A stretch of 64,000 nt of DNA from Gracilaria vermiculophylla (lineage: Eukaryota; Rhodophyta; Florideophyceae; Gracilariales; Gracilariaceae), in NCBI GenBank assembly GCA_019155205.2, contig JAHNZQ020000308.1, forward strand, positions 1,141,805-1,205,804, read 5' to 3'. Made by a program: the position numbers and the translations under genes. Positions within the stretch are counted from its first letter, which is position 1; each line of letters begins with the position of its first letter. The notes below the pieces were generated by a model, which saw only the letters and a program-made list of their open reading frames with translations, did not search any database and was not told the DNA's origin. Shown piece by piece: positions 29,820-39,298 of this stretch.

Positions 29820-30212
29820 AACAGATCGCCGAGAAGAACAAGCACGGTCTCGACATCGATCAAGTGTCACTAAAGATGAATATTACCGAAACTGTGATAG
29901 AGACCATACTTGAAAGAAAGCCTATCGAAGCCGCGTCTGTCTAAGATGACGACGACGATATGATCAATTATTGTTTCCAAGAGAAGTCGAAACTAGAAAC
30001 ACCTTTCTGTTTGAATACTTCGACGTGTACAGAGAAGAGACATTACATGCGTGACTGCCATAGCTTGCCAGCAAAAGAAGTCAAATCGCTGCTGAAAGCA
30101 TTCAGAGAGAATTGAACGGCAGGAAACTTAGGTTCAGGCTCTGTGAAGAAAATTCGCGACAATGAGCATGGTTTTTCTACTGTTTTCAATGCGTATTTCT
30201 GTAACGGAAAGC
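29820..30212 (+). pseudogene. F2 gag nucleocapsid remnant
   Basis: Open stretches reading KHGLDIDQVSLKMNI, EDDDDD-like acidic residues, then CLNTSTCTEKRHYMRDCHSL. The last part fits the second half of a CCHC zinc knuckle (C-x4-H-x4-C), with the first Cys displaced. The TRIM is inserted 155 bases downstream. Confidence 0.45.
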
Positions 30213-30291
30213 TGTTGGAAAACAGATGAGCTATTTGCGCTATACTCTCTTGTGACACAGGGCGCACACTTCACCATTTGAACTATCAACA
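30213..30291 (-). repeat. 3' LTR of the TRIM (79 bases)
   Basis: Differs from 30443-30521 only by GAC versus GAT in the middle. Confidence 0.92.
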
Positions 30292-30428
30292 CGCCCCCTC
30301 GCCCTGTACTTCCTTACAGAACGAGACCTCGAGCTTACAGTAGCCAATCTTCACTACTGCTGTACACCTGTACAATTTCTCAGGCTCACGTCACTTCTGG
30401 GAGTCGAACCCAGGGTCCTAGCAATTAG

Positions 30429-30442
30429 CTGGGCCCATAACC
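30429..30442 (-). promoter_or_regulatory. Half-tRNA primer-binding site of the TRIM
   Basis: GGTTATGGGCCCAG on the minus strand, directly after the 5' LTR. Its complement, CTGGGCCCATAACC, is the conserved anticodon stem-loop of eukaryotic initiator tRNA-Met. Copia elements are known to prime on this internal tRNA fragment. Confidence 0.8.
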
Positions 30443-30521
30443 TGTTGGAAAACAGATGAGCTATTTGCGCTATACTCTCTTGTGATACAGGGCGCACACT
30501 TCACCATTTGAACTATCAACA
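30443..30521 (-). repeat. 5' LTR of the TRIM (79 bases)
   Basis: TGTTGATAG to CCAACA on the minus strand. Contains TAGCTCATCTG, a full match to the pol III A-box pattern TRGYNNANNNG. Confidence 0.92.
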
Positions 30522-30526
30522 AAAGC

Positions 30527-30931
30527 TTGTGACGCAAGGCACTGCAGATGAAGGGGATTCTGCAAACATCCTACCAAAAAAATGTATACTACCAGCTTTG
30601 CAAGCTTGATGGTGTGGAGTCCATTTATAAGCTCGCAAGACAAACCAAATTTAATGTCTTCAACAAAGCCTTACCAACAATCACACGCGATCCCAAAGTC
30701 AATTCTTACGTAATACTAGAAACCCGTCATGGCAAGAACATGACCCTTCGTAATGTCGATTGGTTAGTAGCTAATGAGCAGGCATCCAAGATTGTAACAG
30801 GAAGATATCTCCTGAACGATTTAGGTTTGAACAACCGCGTACTACTTGAAGCTGAAATGTCTCGCGTCAGAGTGGATGTCAATATCCCAATACTGTACGC
30901 ATCATCTGAGATGGAGCTCAAAAAGCTCTAA
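30527..30931 (+). pseudogene. F2 protease and linker remnant
   Basis: Just after the TRIM target duplication the plus strand reads ADEGDSANILPKK, which fits a retropepsin active-site block with Glu-Gly in place of Ser/Thr-Gly. After a frameshift a 127-codon ORF (30548-30931) continues with VILETRHGKNMTLRNVDWLV and ILVGR-like IVTGRYLLNDLGLNNRVLLE, typical of the protease C-terminal part in gypsy lineages of protists. Confidence 0.55.
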
Positions 30932-31215
30932 GACATCAACAAGATCTCACCGGTTTCTACACAATGGCAGGGACAGGGAATAGTGCCCAGCGCCATGAAT
31001 GAGGATGAGTATGACATCGATGATAAAGATGTGTATTCGGAATTCGGAGAAGTTTCTGACGCCGATATCAGTTCTGCGATGGAAAAACCGCTAGACGAGT
31101 GCAAAGAGAACAGTCTATCCAAAACAGTACTAGAGCGTGTTGAAAAGTGCTGTAATAAGTATAAGCCGGTTCTCGGTTAAGACTGGGAAATTCGCCCCAG
31201 ACTTGCTTTTCTCCA

Positions 31216-31824
31216 TTGCGTATTGAAACATTTGAACAATGGAGACCAATTATGGTGAAAGCACGCAACTACGCGCCAACACCGCGAATATTTCCTGGTG
31301 CGTTTATAAAGAAGCTCTTGCACATGAACGTTATGATGCTATATCCCGACGCAAAATGGCTCACCACAGCAAAAGTCAACCCAAAACTTGGCTCAAACGC
31401 AAGGTTCAAGATGAATGTAGACCTACGCCTGAGCACGTCGGCCACTGGGAAGATCGTCTGGCCAATGCCCCTTGTCGATTCAATAATTCATGACCTCGCC
31501 GGAAGTAATGTCTTTCCCATTATTGATTTTGAATCAGGATATTGTCAAGTTCTTCTTGACCCGGAATTCCATGCTAAATGCAGTGCGATCAGCCCGACAC
31601 GAATACAATCGTCTCGAAGAGTACTCATTGTCTTGGAATACGAAATACCACACTTTGAACGATGTGTCCAAAAAGCTTTTGCAGAGCTGCAAGATAACTT
31701 CAAACTATGGATTGATGATTTCATCATCCATGGCATGGATGCGGCAACGCTCCGTGACATACTGAGACGATTCTTGAGGATATGTGTGGGAAAGGGGCTG
31801 TATATCGCTATCAGGAGGAGTTAA
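31216..31824 (+). pseudogene. F2 reverse transcriptase remnant
   Basis: 202-codon open stretch. RFKMNVDLRLSTSATGKIVW and MPLVDSIIHDLAGSNVF correspond to the 'RxVxDYRxVNxxT....PMP.+++++..L.GS..F' block, and IDFESGYCQVLLDPE to 'LDxxxGYWQxxLxxE'. The catalytic block is LWIDDFIIHG (near residue 165) in place of YxDD. The part between is out of frame, so it is dead. Confidence 0.72.
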
Positions 31825-31971
31825 TTATTCGACAAACATGTGAAGGGGTGTGGTGAAATAATCAACGAGAACAGTAATCGCCTCGACACTACCCGTGGTG
31901 AGGCTGTGAAACAAATTGATACCCCCTAGTCCCCGGTAGAGCTCTGTGAGTCTCTACACTGCGTCCGGTGG

Positions 31972-32600
31972 ATGTCGCAATGTATTCCGGACGCCCCACG
32001 ATTGCTATCCAAGCTATGCCAAGTGCTGGGAGAGGCATACAAGATATTATCAAAGCGGACGAAAATGAGCATTCAACGCACGCCATTAACAGGTTTGGGC
32101 TGGGCAGCAGAGCACAAAGCAGCCTTCAAGACTCTTCAAAAGCTATTGAACTATGCAGTACAGTTGTGGTATCCCAAGCCTGATCATGTCTTTTGTATCA
32201 AGACGTACGCTTCTGAGAAGTTCTGGTCTGAAGTGGTGGCGCAGGTATACTGTTCGGAACTACACAAAGAGATTAACATACAGGTTCACCAACGTTTGGC
32301 TTTCGATGGTCAAGCCTTTTCTGCGTCTCAGTAAAGATGGATTACACCTGAAAAGAAAGTACGCATTATATCGAGTAGTCCGAAAGCTAGACTACTTCTT
32401 TATGGGCGGGAGCTCCTTTCATGTCTACACTGATTATCACAATCCGCTGTTTGCGTTCCATCCCCAAGTACTTGAGTCGACATTAGGGCGTCCTTTCATC
32501 ACGAAATTGCAACGATAGGCACCGTATCTGTCTCAGTTTGATTACACTTTTAGATATGTTCTTGGGAAGCTCAATATCTTTTGCATAAATGCGAGCGAGA
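31972..32600 (+). pseudogene. F2 RNase H remnant
   Basis: Reads LGWAAEHKAAFKTLQKLL, then AVQLWYPKPDHVFCIKTYAS and SEVVAQV, the RT thumb and start of RNase H with DAS changed to YAS. Later come FHVYTDYHNPLFAF and, after stops, YLSQFDYTFRYVLGKLN, matching the 'TDHxxLxFxF...YLSxFxYxIxHIPGExN' end of RNase H. Several frame changes. Confidence 0.65.
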
Positions 32601-32829
32601 TGGACTGAATCCTACCTGACACAGCAAAAACCGATGGGATCAGTTCACAATTTGGTCATGATTGCGAAACAAAGTTTACGTACCCCGAAAGAATTCGTAT
32701 GGCCGACTGTGCACACGGTTAGAGATTCTAAGCAAGAGCTGGAATAGAGGCCCATCAAAGCACTAGTTAGATGTGGAACAACGCTACAAACACCGAGATG
32801 GTTGGAAATGCTCTTCTTATTCCAGACAC

Positions 32830-33820
32830 AGACAAGGAACTGCTGCTGAAGATCTGGTCGTAGCGCACTGCGGTGTCGGCGGGCATCTTGTAGCTGATGC
32901 AACCATTAGCGTCTTTTATGAATAGGTGTTCTGGAAAACACAAAGACCTGGTCTTATATTATTCATCAAAGGATGCATGCCCTGCATTGTCTCTCGAACA
33001 GGCATGCGAATTTACCGCCTTTATGGAAGCGCCATTAATGCTGCACGACCAAATGAAGTTCTTTACTGCGCTTTCCTTTTGATGGGAGAGAGCATCATCC
33101 ATCAGAGATATATTCTAAATATTCGTGACAATCTTTCCTCTTATTTCTGGCTGTGGCCATTCATACGGGTCGACAGCGCAAGAGTCGCCGAAGCATTAAG
33201 CATCTGGATCGCTTTAATTCGGGGTTGGGAATGGTTAGTATCTTATCAAGGTGCGCACACTAAGAATCAGTTACTGCACAGGCTCGCTGAAGAGTTCCAC
33301 TACTCGCACCACTTTGTCACACCATACTGTTTTTGGAGAAATGGGTCAGTAAAGAGGGTTTGCCGAGAAGTCCTAAGAGCCATGAAAGGTCTCCTGCCGG
33401 AGTGGCAGATCAAGCAGAAGGACTGGCCACGACTTGCAGAAAGCGTTCAGAGTGTACTGAATCATGCGCCTTTGAAGCGTCCTGGCATTCAAATCAGTGA
33501 CAGGCATTTGGTGTATCGCACATCGCTGAAGGTGTTCACGGGGTATGTTTCTGTAAGGCTGCTTATGAGAGCGTGGTAAGTTGAGCATTTTGCTCATGCT
33601 ACAATTAAGGATGAAACTCGAATCAGGCAGCTTATTCGGATCGAACAAATCCAAAAGTCACTTCGCGACATACATAGAAGTGCCCATTCCGTAGTGATCA
33701 TGAGACGGACAAGAAGGGTCGAGCGCCATAACTTCAAGACTAATGTGCACCGCAGCGAAATAGAGGTCGGGAGTTTTGTTTTGGTGAGAGAAGCACAGTC
33801 CTTCACGACCCATAAATGAC
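32830..33820 (+). pseudogene. F2 integrase remnant
   Basis: HHCC zinc-binding remnant (AHCGVGGH, later CMPC), then IRDNLSSYFWLWPF for the first Asp block. VSYQGAHTKN stands in the second block, where functional copies have SDxGxxFxN, so the catalytic Asp is Tyr. The third block is WRNGSVKRVCREVLRAMKGL with Lys where Glu is expected. Then LNHAPLKRPG. The 217-codon ORF at 32926-33579 covers most of it. The sequence stops matching at about 33820; its continuation (KLQCMWRGAYRV) is at 35190. Confidence 0.72.
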
Positions 33821-33894
33821 ATGAAACGCCTTCCAAGGAGCTTTTTCTCGGCTCTTTGCCGGTCCATCGACTTCCAGTTAGGCCGCAATCATGA

Positions 33895-34200
33895 GAACGT
33901 TTAATTTTGCGAGTGCGATTCGCATCCGTTTGCGCGATGGGGTCCGAAAAAACCGACCCGGCACGTGTCGCGCACCGTGGCACGCACGCAGGAGCTGCGT
34001 GCGGCCCGGTTGCTACAGTATGGGCACCGGTTGGTGCCTGCCTTGCACGGTGGATTTAGAAATTTTTCGAGATTTTATTTATTTATATATTTCTGTAATT
34101 TTGGCCCTGGAGCTATAGTACTTAGCGCGACGGCACTTCGGCCGTTGCGCTCAGTGAACCGCACCAAACGGATTCTCCGGTCTGTAATTGCTGCCCACGC
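33895..34200. repeat. Repeat R2, copy 2, left part
   Basis: Matches 21945-22250, including the CTACAGTATGGGCACCGG hairpin and TTATTTATTTA. Interrupted at 34200 by about 850 bases that include a solo LTR; the right part resumes at 35052. Confidence 0.62.
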
Positions 34201-34447
34201 GGGTATCTCTCTTCACCGCGGAGAAGTACGCCGTAGACTACTAAAGTCGACCACCCGTGACGCTGGGAATCATTGTCTAGACTATTCTTTCATTCTTTTA
34301 GGTTCGTTCTCGTACGAGGTAACCACACCAGATCTCCGGACTACCTTTTTCGGACTACGTCCGCCACCCACTCATCGCAGCTTGCCGGAAAGCCACGCAG
34401 CCTAATACATTACCCATTTGCGCCAAGATAGGGGGTTAAGGGAATGG

Positions 34448-35001
34448 TGTGGTACTGTCAGCCCTCCTCTCGAGGTAGTAAAGCACAACGTTCATTAGGG
34501 GTTTTGGTTCACTCCATAGGTGCGTGTTCCTAAAGGTGATCTCCGGTATCCACTGTCGCAGGCTGGGGGAATTCTTAAAGGGGAACCGCAAACACCAAGC
34601 GGAGGGGGAGGTTCCCCGGGCAGACAATGCTCCCACATGCGCTGCAATGATGCGACCTGGAGATCGGCGGCTTTGAAACCTGAGTTGATCGACAAGAGAC
34701 TCCAACCCGAAAAGTAGATGAAGACTCAAGGGTGTTCGTCTTTACATCCCCAGAGGTGGAGCGCAACCGGCAGACTAAGTATCGAGCCGGGAGCCCGCCT
34801 TGTCAGGTCTCGCTACTGTAGTAATTACCTGCATAGATGAACTAAAATAAATAATACTTCTACCGTCCATTAAGGGTACTGTAGCGCCTTCGAGCGGAAT
34901 TATGCACCTCATGGCCCAGCTAAGAAAACCAAAGCTCCCCTTAAAAATACTATACCTTAAGGCCAAACCACCGTTTATCCCTTAAGAGCCACTGTACTAC
35001 A
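34448..35001 (-). repeat. Family-1 solo LTR (554 bases)
   Basis: Full length, TGTGGTAC to GTACTACA, same orientation as element A LTRs. No internal sequence on either side. Flanks AATGG and ATTAG do not match, so the original target duplication is lost or the right side was joined to other DNA. Confidence 0.85.
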
Positions 35002-35002
35002 A

Positions 35003-35046
35003 TTAGGGGTTTAGGGGTTTAGGGGTTTGGGGCTTAGGGTGTTTAG
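35003..35046. repeat. Telomere-like interstitial repeats
   Basis: TTAGGGGTTTAGGGGTTTAG followed by GGGTTTGGGG, CTTAGGG and TGTTTAGGA: three exact AGGGGTTT units, then degenerate ones, directly against the end of the solo LTR. Confidence 0.75.
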
Positions 35047-35051
35047 GATGT

Positions 35052-35190
35052 TCACCCGTTGCGACGGCTTAGACCTGAAGTTACGCCAGGCTCGCTTGCT
35101 TCACTCAGGGAAGGCTGTGCCCCTAAACGACCTCGCGAGAGGGAGGTTCGAACATTCTCCGTGGCAATTCCCTTTTTCGGGGTATTGAGA
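35052..35190. repeat. Repeat R2, copy 2, right part
   Basis: GTTGCGACGGCTTAG to CTTTTTCGGGGTATT, matching 22255-22390. F2 pol sequence starts immediately after. Confidence 0.6.
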
Positions 35191-35600
35191 TACAACAAGT
35201 TACAATGCATGTGGAGAGGTGCATATCGAGTGGTCCCAACCGTGTCAGATTGGGTCTTTGAAGTCGAAAACATTATTGACCAAATGAAGCAGGAAAAGCA
35301 TCTGTCGAAAATGATACTGTATCGCGCAGACCGAGATTGAAAGGAAGTTGATCGAGCATTTCTTGAATATGCGCGCACTAACGAATCCGAGTTATAGACT
35401 GCAGAATAGCTTTGTGATATCCGTGATGGATTCAATGGTGTTGATCTGTACGTTATGTGAATAGGTTTTCCCGATAAGGTATACCGAACTAAGGAGCCCT
35501 ACAGCAACGTATGAAAAGATCTACCTAGCATTGTGCACGAGTTTCTTTACAAGAAAAAAAGAGAAAGCTCAAACAACGAGCTTTGTGACTTCTATTTCCA
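35190..35600 (+). pseudogene. F2 integrase C-terminus and chromodomain-like tail
   Basis: KLQCMWRGAYRVVPTVSDWV then FEVENIID is the post-integrase 'W.GP.R+......F.VE' module that should follow 33820. After stops, IRDGFNGVDLYVM, GFPDK and DLPSIVHEFL fit the '+RDG..E..V.W.G..D...TWEP....DVP..+..FL' chromodomain-like tail of this lineage. Confidence 0.6.
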
Positions 35601-37443
35601 GAAGAAACAAACCAAAATTGTTTCTAGGGCACTACAGCACGTAAGAACGCGCTGTCAGTCGCTGTCGGTTACTTTGAGTGACGTGGAGCACGTGCTCTCA
35701 ACCTCTAAATAGAATCTTGGCATTATACACGACTTTAACGAAAAAAGAAAGCCCTGGACGAAGAGAGAGAGAGAGCGAGTTACTTATCAATCTGTTGGCC
35801 TCTTCTTCTTGCCTGTGAGCGAATCGCACAAAGTCCCGCAAATCTGCATAGCTTTTGTGCACGTTTCTGTGCAGGATGTCATCCGCTATCTTGGCTTTAT
35901 TTAGCTTTTGATTGCAAGCTTCTTATTGAAGAAATTGGAGGAATCACTCTGTACAGAACCGAAACGTTGTTCGAGAAACTAATGTTCAACGCGGGGCTTC
36001 CAGATTTTGCCAATTTCTACAAGGCTGTAGGCTGGTTCAAGGAGCTTCGGGATCTTGTCCTAACGTTTAGTATAGGCTAACGCGTGACGCATATAAATGT
36101 CCGGCGTGAGGTACCCAGTTAAAACTTTGGCAACATATACGGCGACAAAGGCGCTGAAGAGATAGAAAAGTACGGTAAAGAACAGTTGTAGCCGTGCGGT
36201 TTGGAAATGTGCTGTGGAAAAATCGATTCTTTTCGAGTCCTCGTGGCTGTTCTAATTCACAAACAGAACGATTCGGCACTTTAGCTTCATCGAGTTACTC
36301 TCAGCAACATGCCTGATGTAAAAGAAGTGGTGAAAAGAGATGAGGTTGGCATTGTGAGAGATAGACGTGACGGAAAGCGGTTTGTAGAACTTGCGATCTA
36401 AATAATAACGTTTTTCATCGTCTTTAGCGACATGTAAAGGCTACCAAAGAGATTAATCTGGATTATAATCTTAAAGTAGCACATTGTCGAAGATCTGGTA
36501 GAAATTCTTAAAGATAGGATTTTACGCCAATGAGAGATACCATGCGTCGCCGACGACTTTGTGCGCAACTTATTCGTCAACATCTTTTTTCTCGGGGGAA
36601 GGTGATAACAGGTCGAGCGGTCTGTCTTAAAGAGAAGTTAGCTCTTGGTAGATGATGATAAGAGCCTTCATGAAGGTCAGAAAGTTTCTGCTCGTGAAGA
36701 TCCTGGTCCAACGGCTCTTCAAAAAATGTCACTGACTGTCTATTCTACCCAATGCAAGGAACGGGCATGGTACTTGTAGCCACAAAGGCATTTTTTATCT
36801 CGAAGGATTCATATCTGAGATTGAAGCGGTCAAGCTTGCGGATCAGCTCAGAATGAGGACTGATGCAAAGATCTTCGTTCGGTATGGTGTTGGCCTAGTG
36901 AGAGATGAGTTTTACTAGAACTTGGCCACCACATTGCTCGGATTATTTCCAGGAAAACGCTTGGATGGAAAAAGATGCCAAGTATTTGGCGCTGGTCAAA
37001 AATGGCAAACCTGACGTAAACTATCCCAATGCCGTAAAGTAACCCAAAACATTCCCATTTCTGTGCAAGGTCTTTTTCATAGACACATATTTGCCAATGT
37101 TGGTTGGGGGGCGATCCTGTTATGGATTACGAAAGTTGGAAAGCAAGTTTAATCGATATTAATCTCATTTGGATCCGCCGTCAATATGCATCGCTGTGAA
37201 GAATACGCATTTTCTGTACATAATGACCGTCGTTTTCTCCAGCCCTATTCACAACTCGCACTGCGCATTTTCTAACGTTCCATCCAATACTTATTGCTTT
37301 GAAGCACCATTCAGGGGCGATTTGAAACGCATCAAATGGATAAAAAAGAAAAGGAGGTGGACGCTTTGCAACGTAACCCGGGGGCGCACCAGTTGGTTTG
37401 ATTTGGATTCACCATTTTTATCTTTGGTTGAAGTTGTCATGTT
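35601..37443. other. Degenerate repeat remains, no gene
   Basis: 35625-35870 is the diverged partner of 29340-29640. The rest holds only short ORFs; a 181-codon ORF (37169-37714) spans into the solo LTR and is not a gene. Confidence 0.4.
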
Positions 37444-37999
37444 TGTGGTACAATCAGTTCTCCTTTCGAGGTGTAAATGCACAAGGTCCGTTAGTAGTTT
37501 TTTTTTTGACTCCCATGGCGCAAGTTTTTCATGGTGGTCTCCCGCAATCGCTGTCACGAGCCGGGAGAATCCTGAAAGGGGATCCACAAACACCAAGCAG
37601 AGAGGGAGGTTCACTGGGCGGGAAATGCTTCCACAGGCGTTGTTACGAGGAGACCTGGGAATCGGCGGCTTAGAAACCTTTAGGATGTTCGATGAGAGAC
37701 CCCAACCGGAATAATAAACTTAGACTGAAGAGTGCCTGGTTTACTTCCCCAGAGCTGAGGCTTGATCGGCAGATTAGGTATCACGCCTGGAGCCCGCCTT
37801 GGCAGGTCTTACTACTCTAGTAATTATCAGCACAAGTTAACTAAAATAAATATAAATTCTACAGTCTCTCAAGGATACTGTAGCGCCTATGGGCCCAGTT
37901 ATGCACCACCTGGCTCTGTTAATAAAATACGAGCCCTCCTCAGGAATATTTAGCCCTAAAGCCACTCCACAATATCACCTCAGGATCTACTGTACTACC
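37444..37999 (-). repeat. Family-1 solo LTR (about 556 bases, older copy)
   Basis: Starts TGTGGTACAATC and ends TGTACTACC. More diverged from the element A LTR than 34448-35001. Flanks ATGTT (37439-37443) and AGGTT (38000-38004) match at 4 of 5 bases, consistent with an aged target duplication and LTR-LTR recombination. Confidence 0.78.
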
Positions 38000-39298
38000 A
38001 GGTTCCTTTCATTCGATCCTTTTTTTCACGTCCTACCTGCGTAAGCGTTCTTTGGCCTTAGTTTAAATGAGAAATTCGATAGCACTGCAAAACGTTTTAA
38101 CGTCAAACTGCCCATTTTGACACTCAAAAGAGAACGTGATCGAATGAGTACCGGGGAAAAGTGCCAATGAGTTTCCAAATATGCAAGGAAGGATATTGAT
38201 GCTGACCATTTTGAGGAGTTCTGAAGTAGACCTCTTTGCTAAAAGCTTCTCCGTGAACGAGCTGCTTTCTGACGACATAATATGGACCAGTTTTCGACTT
38301 ATTCTTCTTAGTAGCGCTCTCACTTTTCTGCATAACTTTTCTCTCTACATCTGGGAAAGAAGGTTTTATACGTGCCTGTTCCGTTCGAACAGCGTATTAG
38401 TTTCTTTACGTATCCGTGACTAATGCTGTTAAGTCTTATTTCGAAGTGCTTCGAGATCTGGTTCATGCGTAGAACTATCCACGCCCGCAACTTTGTTCAG
38501 CTAATCCACTTTTGATTAGAGCAAATTTCATTTAACCGAACGCTTCGCAAGTTTTTCCTGCACTATTTGCAACAGAATTTCTATAGAAGAAGTGGGAAAA
38601 GACACAACGAAAGACAACTTCTTCAGCGATTCTAGTTCTGTCTCGAGTGTAAACGACTTTTGTCAAGCAGATTTGTGGTCCCTTGACATCTGCTCCTGAT
38701 AGTTTCAAAAATCTTCAAGTCTTTTCTTTGAAGCAGTAAATTCAGATGGTGAATGTGAAAAAGCTTCTTCCTAACTGTTTAGGTCTGCCTCAATAGAAGA
38801 TTGCCTCCTTCTTGCGCCTTCGTCCTGCTTCTAAAAGTTTGGATTCTAACTTGAAAATTGATGTACCTTAATGCACGTCTTCTTCTCATTAGTAGTATAT
38901 AGAAAAGCTCCCAGCTTTTCTGGCTTTAAGGTGAATTGTAACACAGAAGGATTTTGAAGAGTCTGCCCGGTCTTATAGCTAGGGAGAACTGGGCCCGGTC
39001 ATTTTAAACTGTCAGAATAACTAGCTGTTTCTAAAATTACGAGCTGTTTATAAGTATATACTAGCTGTTTCTAATTAGCGGCCTTCTTTATTGCAGGGCA
39101 CATTTGCACGGTGCCCGGCCGTTTCCCTCTGTGGGACAGCTGTCGGTATTTCTGTTGTGTCGTTGTTCAAAATCCGCTATCGGATGTGCCTTCTCGTTTC
39201 ACTCGCTCCCTCTCACGACAATATTGTCTCAGTGAGGTAAAAGTGGTCGTGAATTCGACTGGTTACGCGCGGCAGTTGCGTAGCGCGGAGCGGGGTGA
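38000..39298. other. No gene; probably includes the terminal repeat of the next element
   Basis: 39018-39085 contains three irregular copies of AGCTGTTT(C/A)TAA. The stretch 39000-39298 directly follows the pol end of the minus-strand element at 39299 and may hold its 3' LTR, but I could not find a partner copy. Confidence 0.35.

Larger units (their letters stand above)
30213..30521 (-). mobile_element. Complete TRIM (terminal-repeat retrotransposon in miniature), copia-type
   Basis: 309 bases, non-coding. Two 79-base LTRs (30443-30521 is the 5' LTR on the minus strand, 30213-30291 the 3' LTR) differ at one base. Both begin TGTTG and end CAACA, the ends typical of Ty1/copia LTRs. Next to the 5' LTR is GGTTATGGGCCCAG, complementary to the initiator-tRNA-Met anticodon arm, as in Drosophila copia. 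Before the 3' LTR is the purine-rich ACAGGGCGAGGGGGCG. The target duplication AAAGC is perfect (30208-30212 and 30522-30526). It landed between the F2 nucleocapsid and protease. Near-identical LTRs mean a recent insertion. A second, partial copy is at 13130-13255. It must be moved by an autonomous element elsewhere. Confidence 0.92.
29284..35600 (+). mobile_element. Old gypsy element of a second lineage (F2), heavily decayed and split
   Basis: On the plus strand, in order: nucleocapsid remnant (30009-30057), protease (30527-30931), RT (31216-31824), RNase H (31972-32600), integrase (32830-33820), and, after an insertion of about 1.37 kb, the integrase C-terminus and chromodomain-like tail (35190-35600). 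The pol sequence resembles the lineage with a 'TRLKFYAD...WEP...DVP..+..FL' tail known from oomycetes and other protists rather than family 1. Insertions inside it are a TRIM at 30213-30521, and R2 with a family-1 solo LTR and telomere-like repeats between 33820 and 35190. Its own LTRs were not found; the start is approximate. Confidence 0.7.

Noticed and set aside
30390..30442. tRNA gene in the TRIM internal region (T-arm and initiator-Met-like anticodon arm complement)
   Set aside because: The T-arm is good, but no acceptor stem pairs with the 3' side and the initiator-like segment is the complement of the tRNA, as a primer site should be. Treated as TRIM parts.
37169..37714. 181-codon plus ORF
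   Set aside because: Runs from unrecognised DNA into the solo LTR; no homology to a gene.
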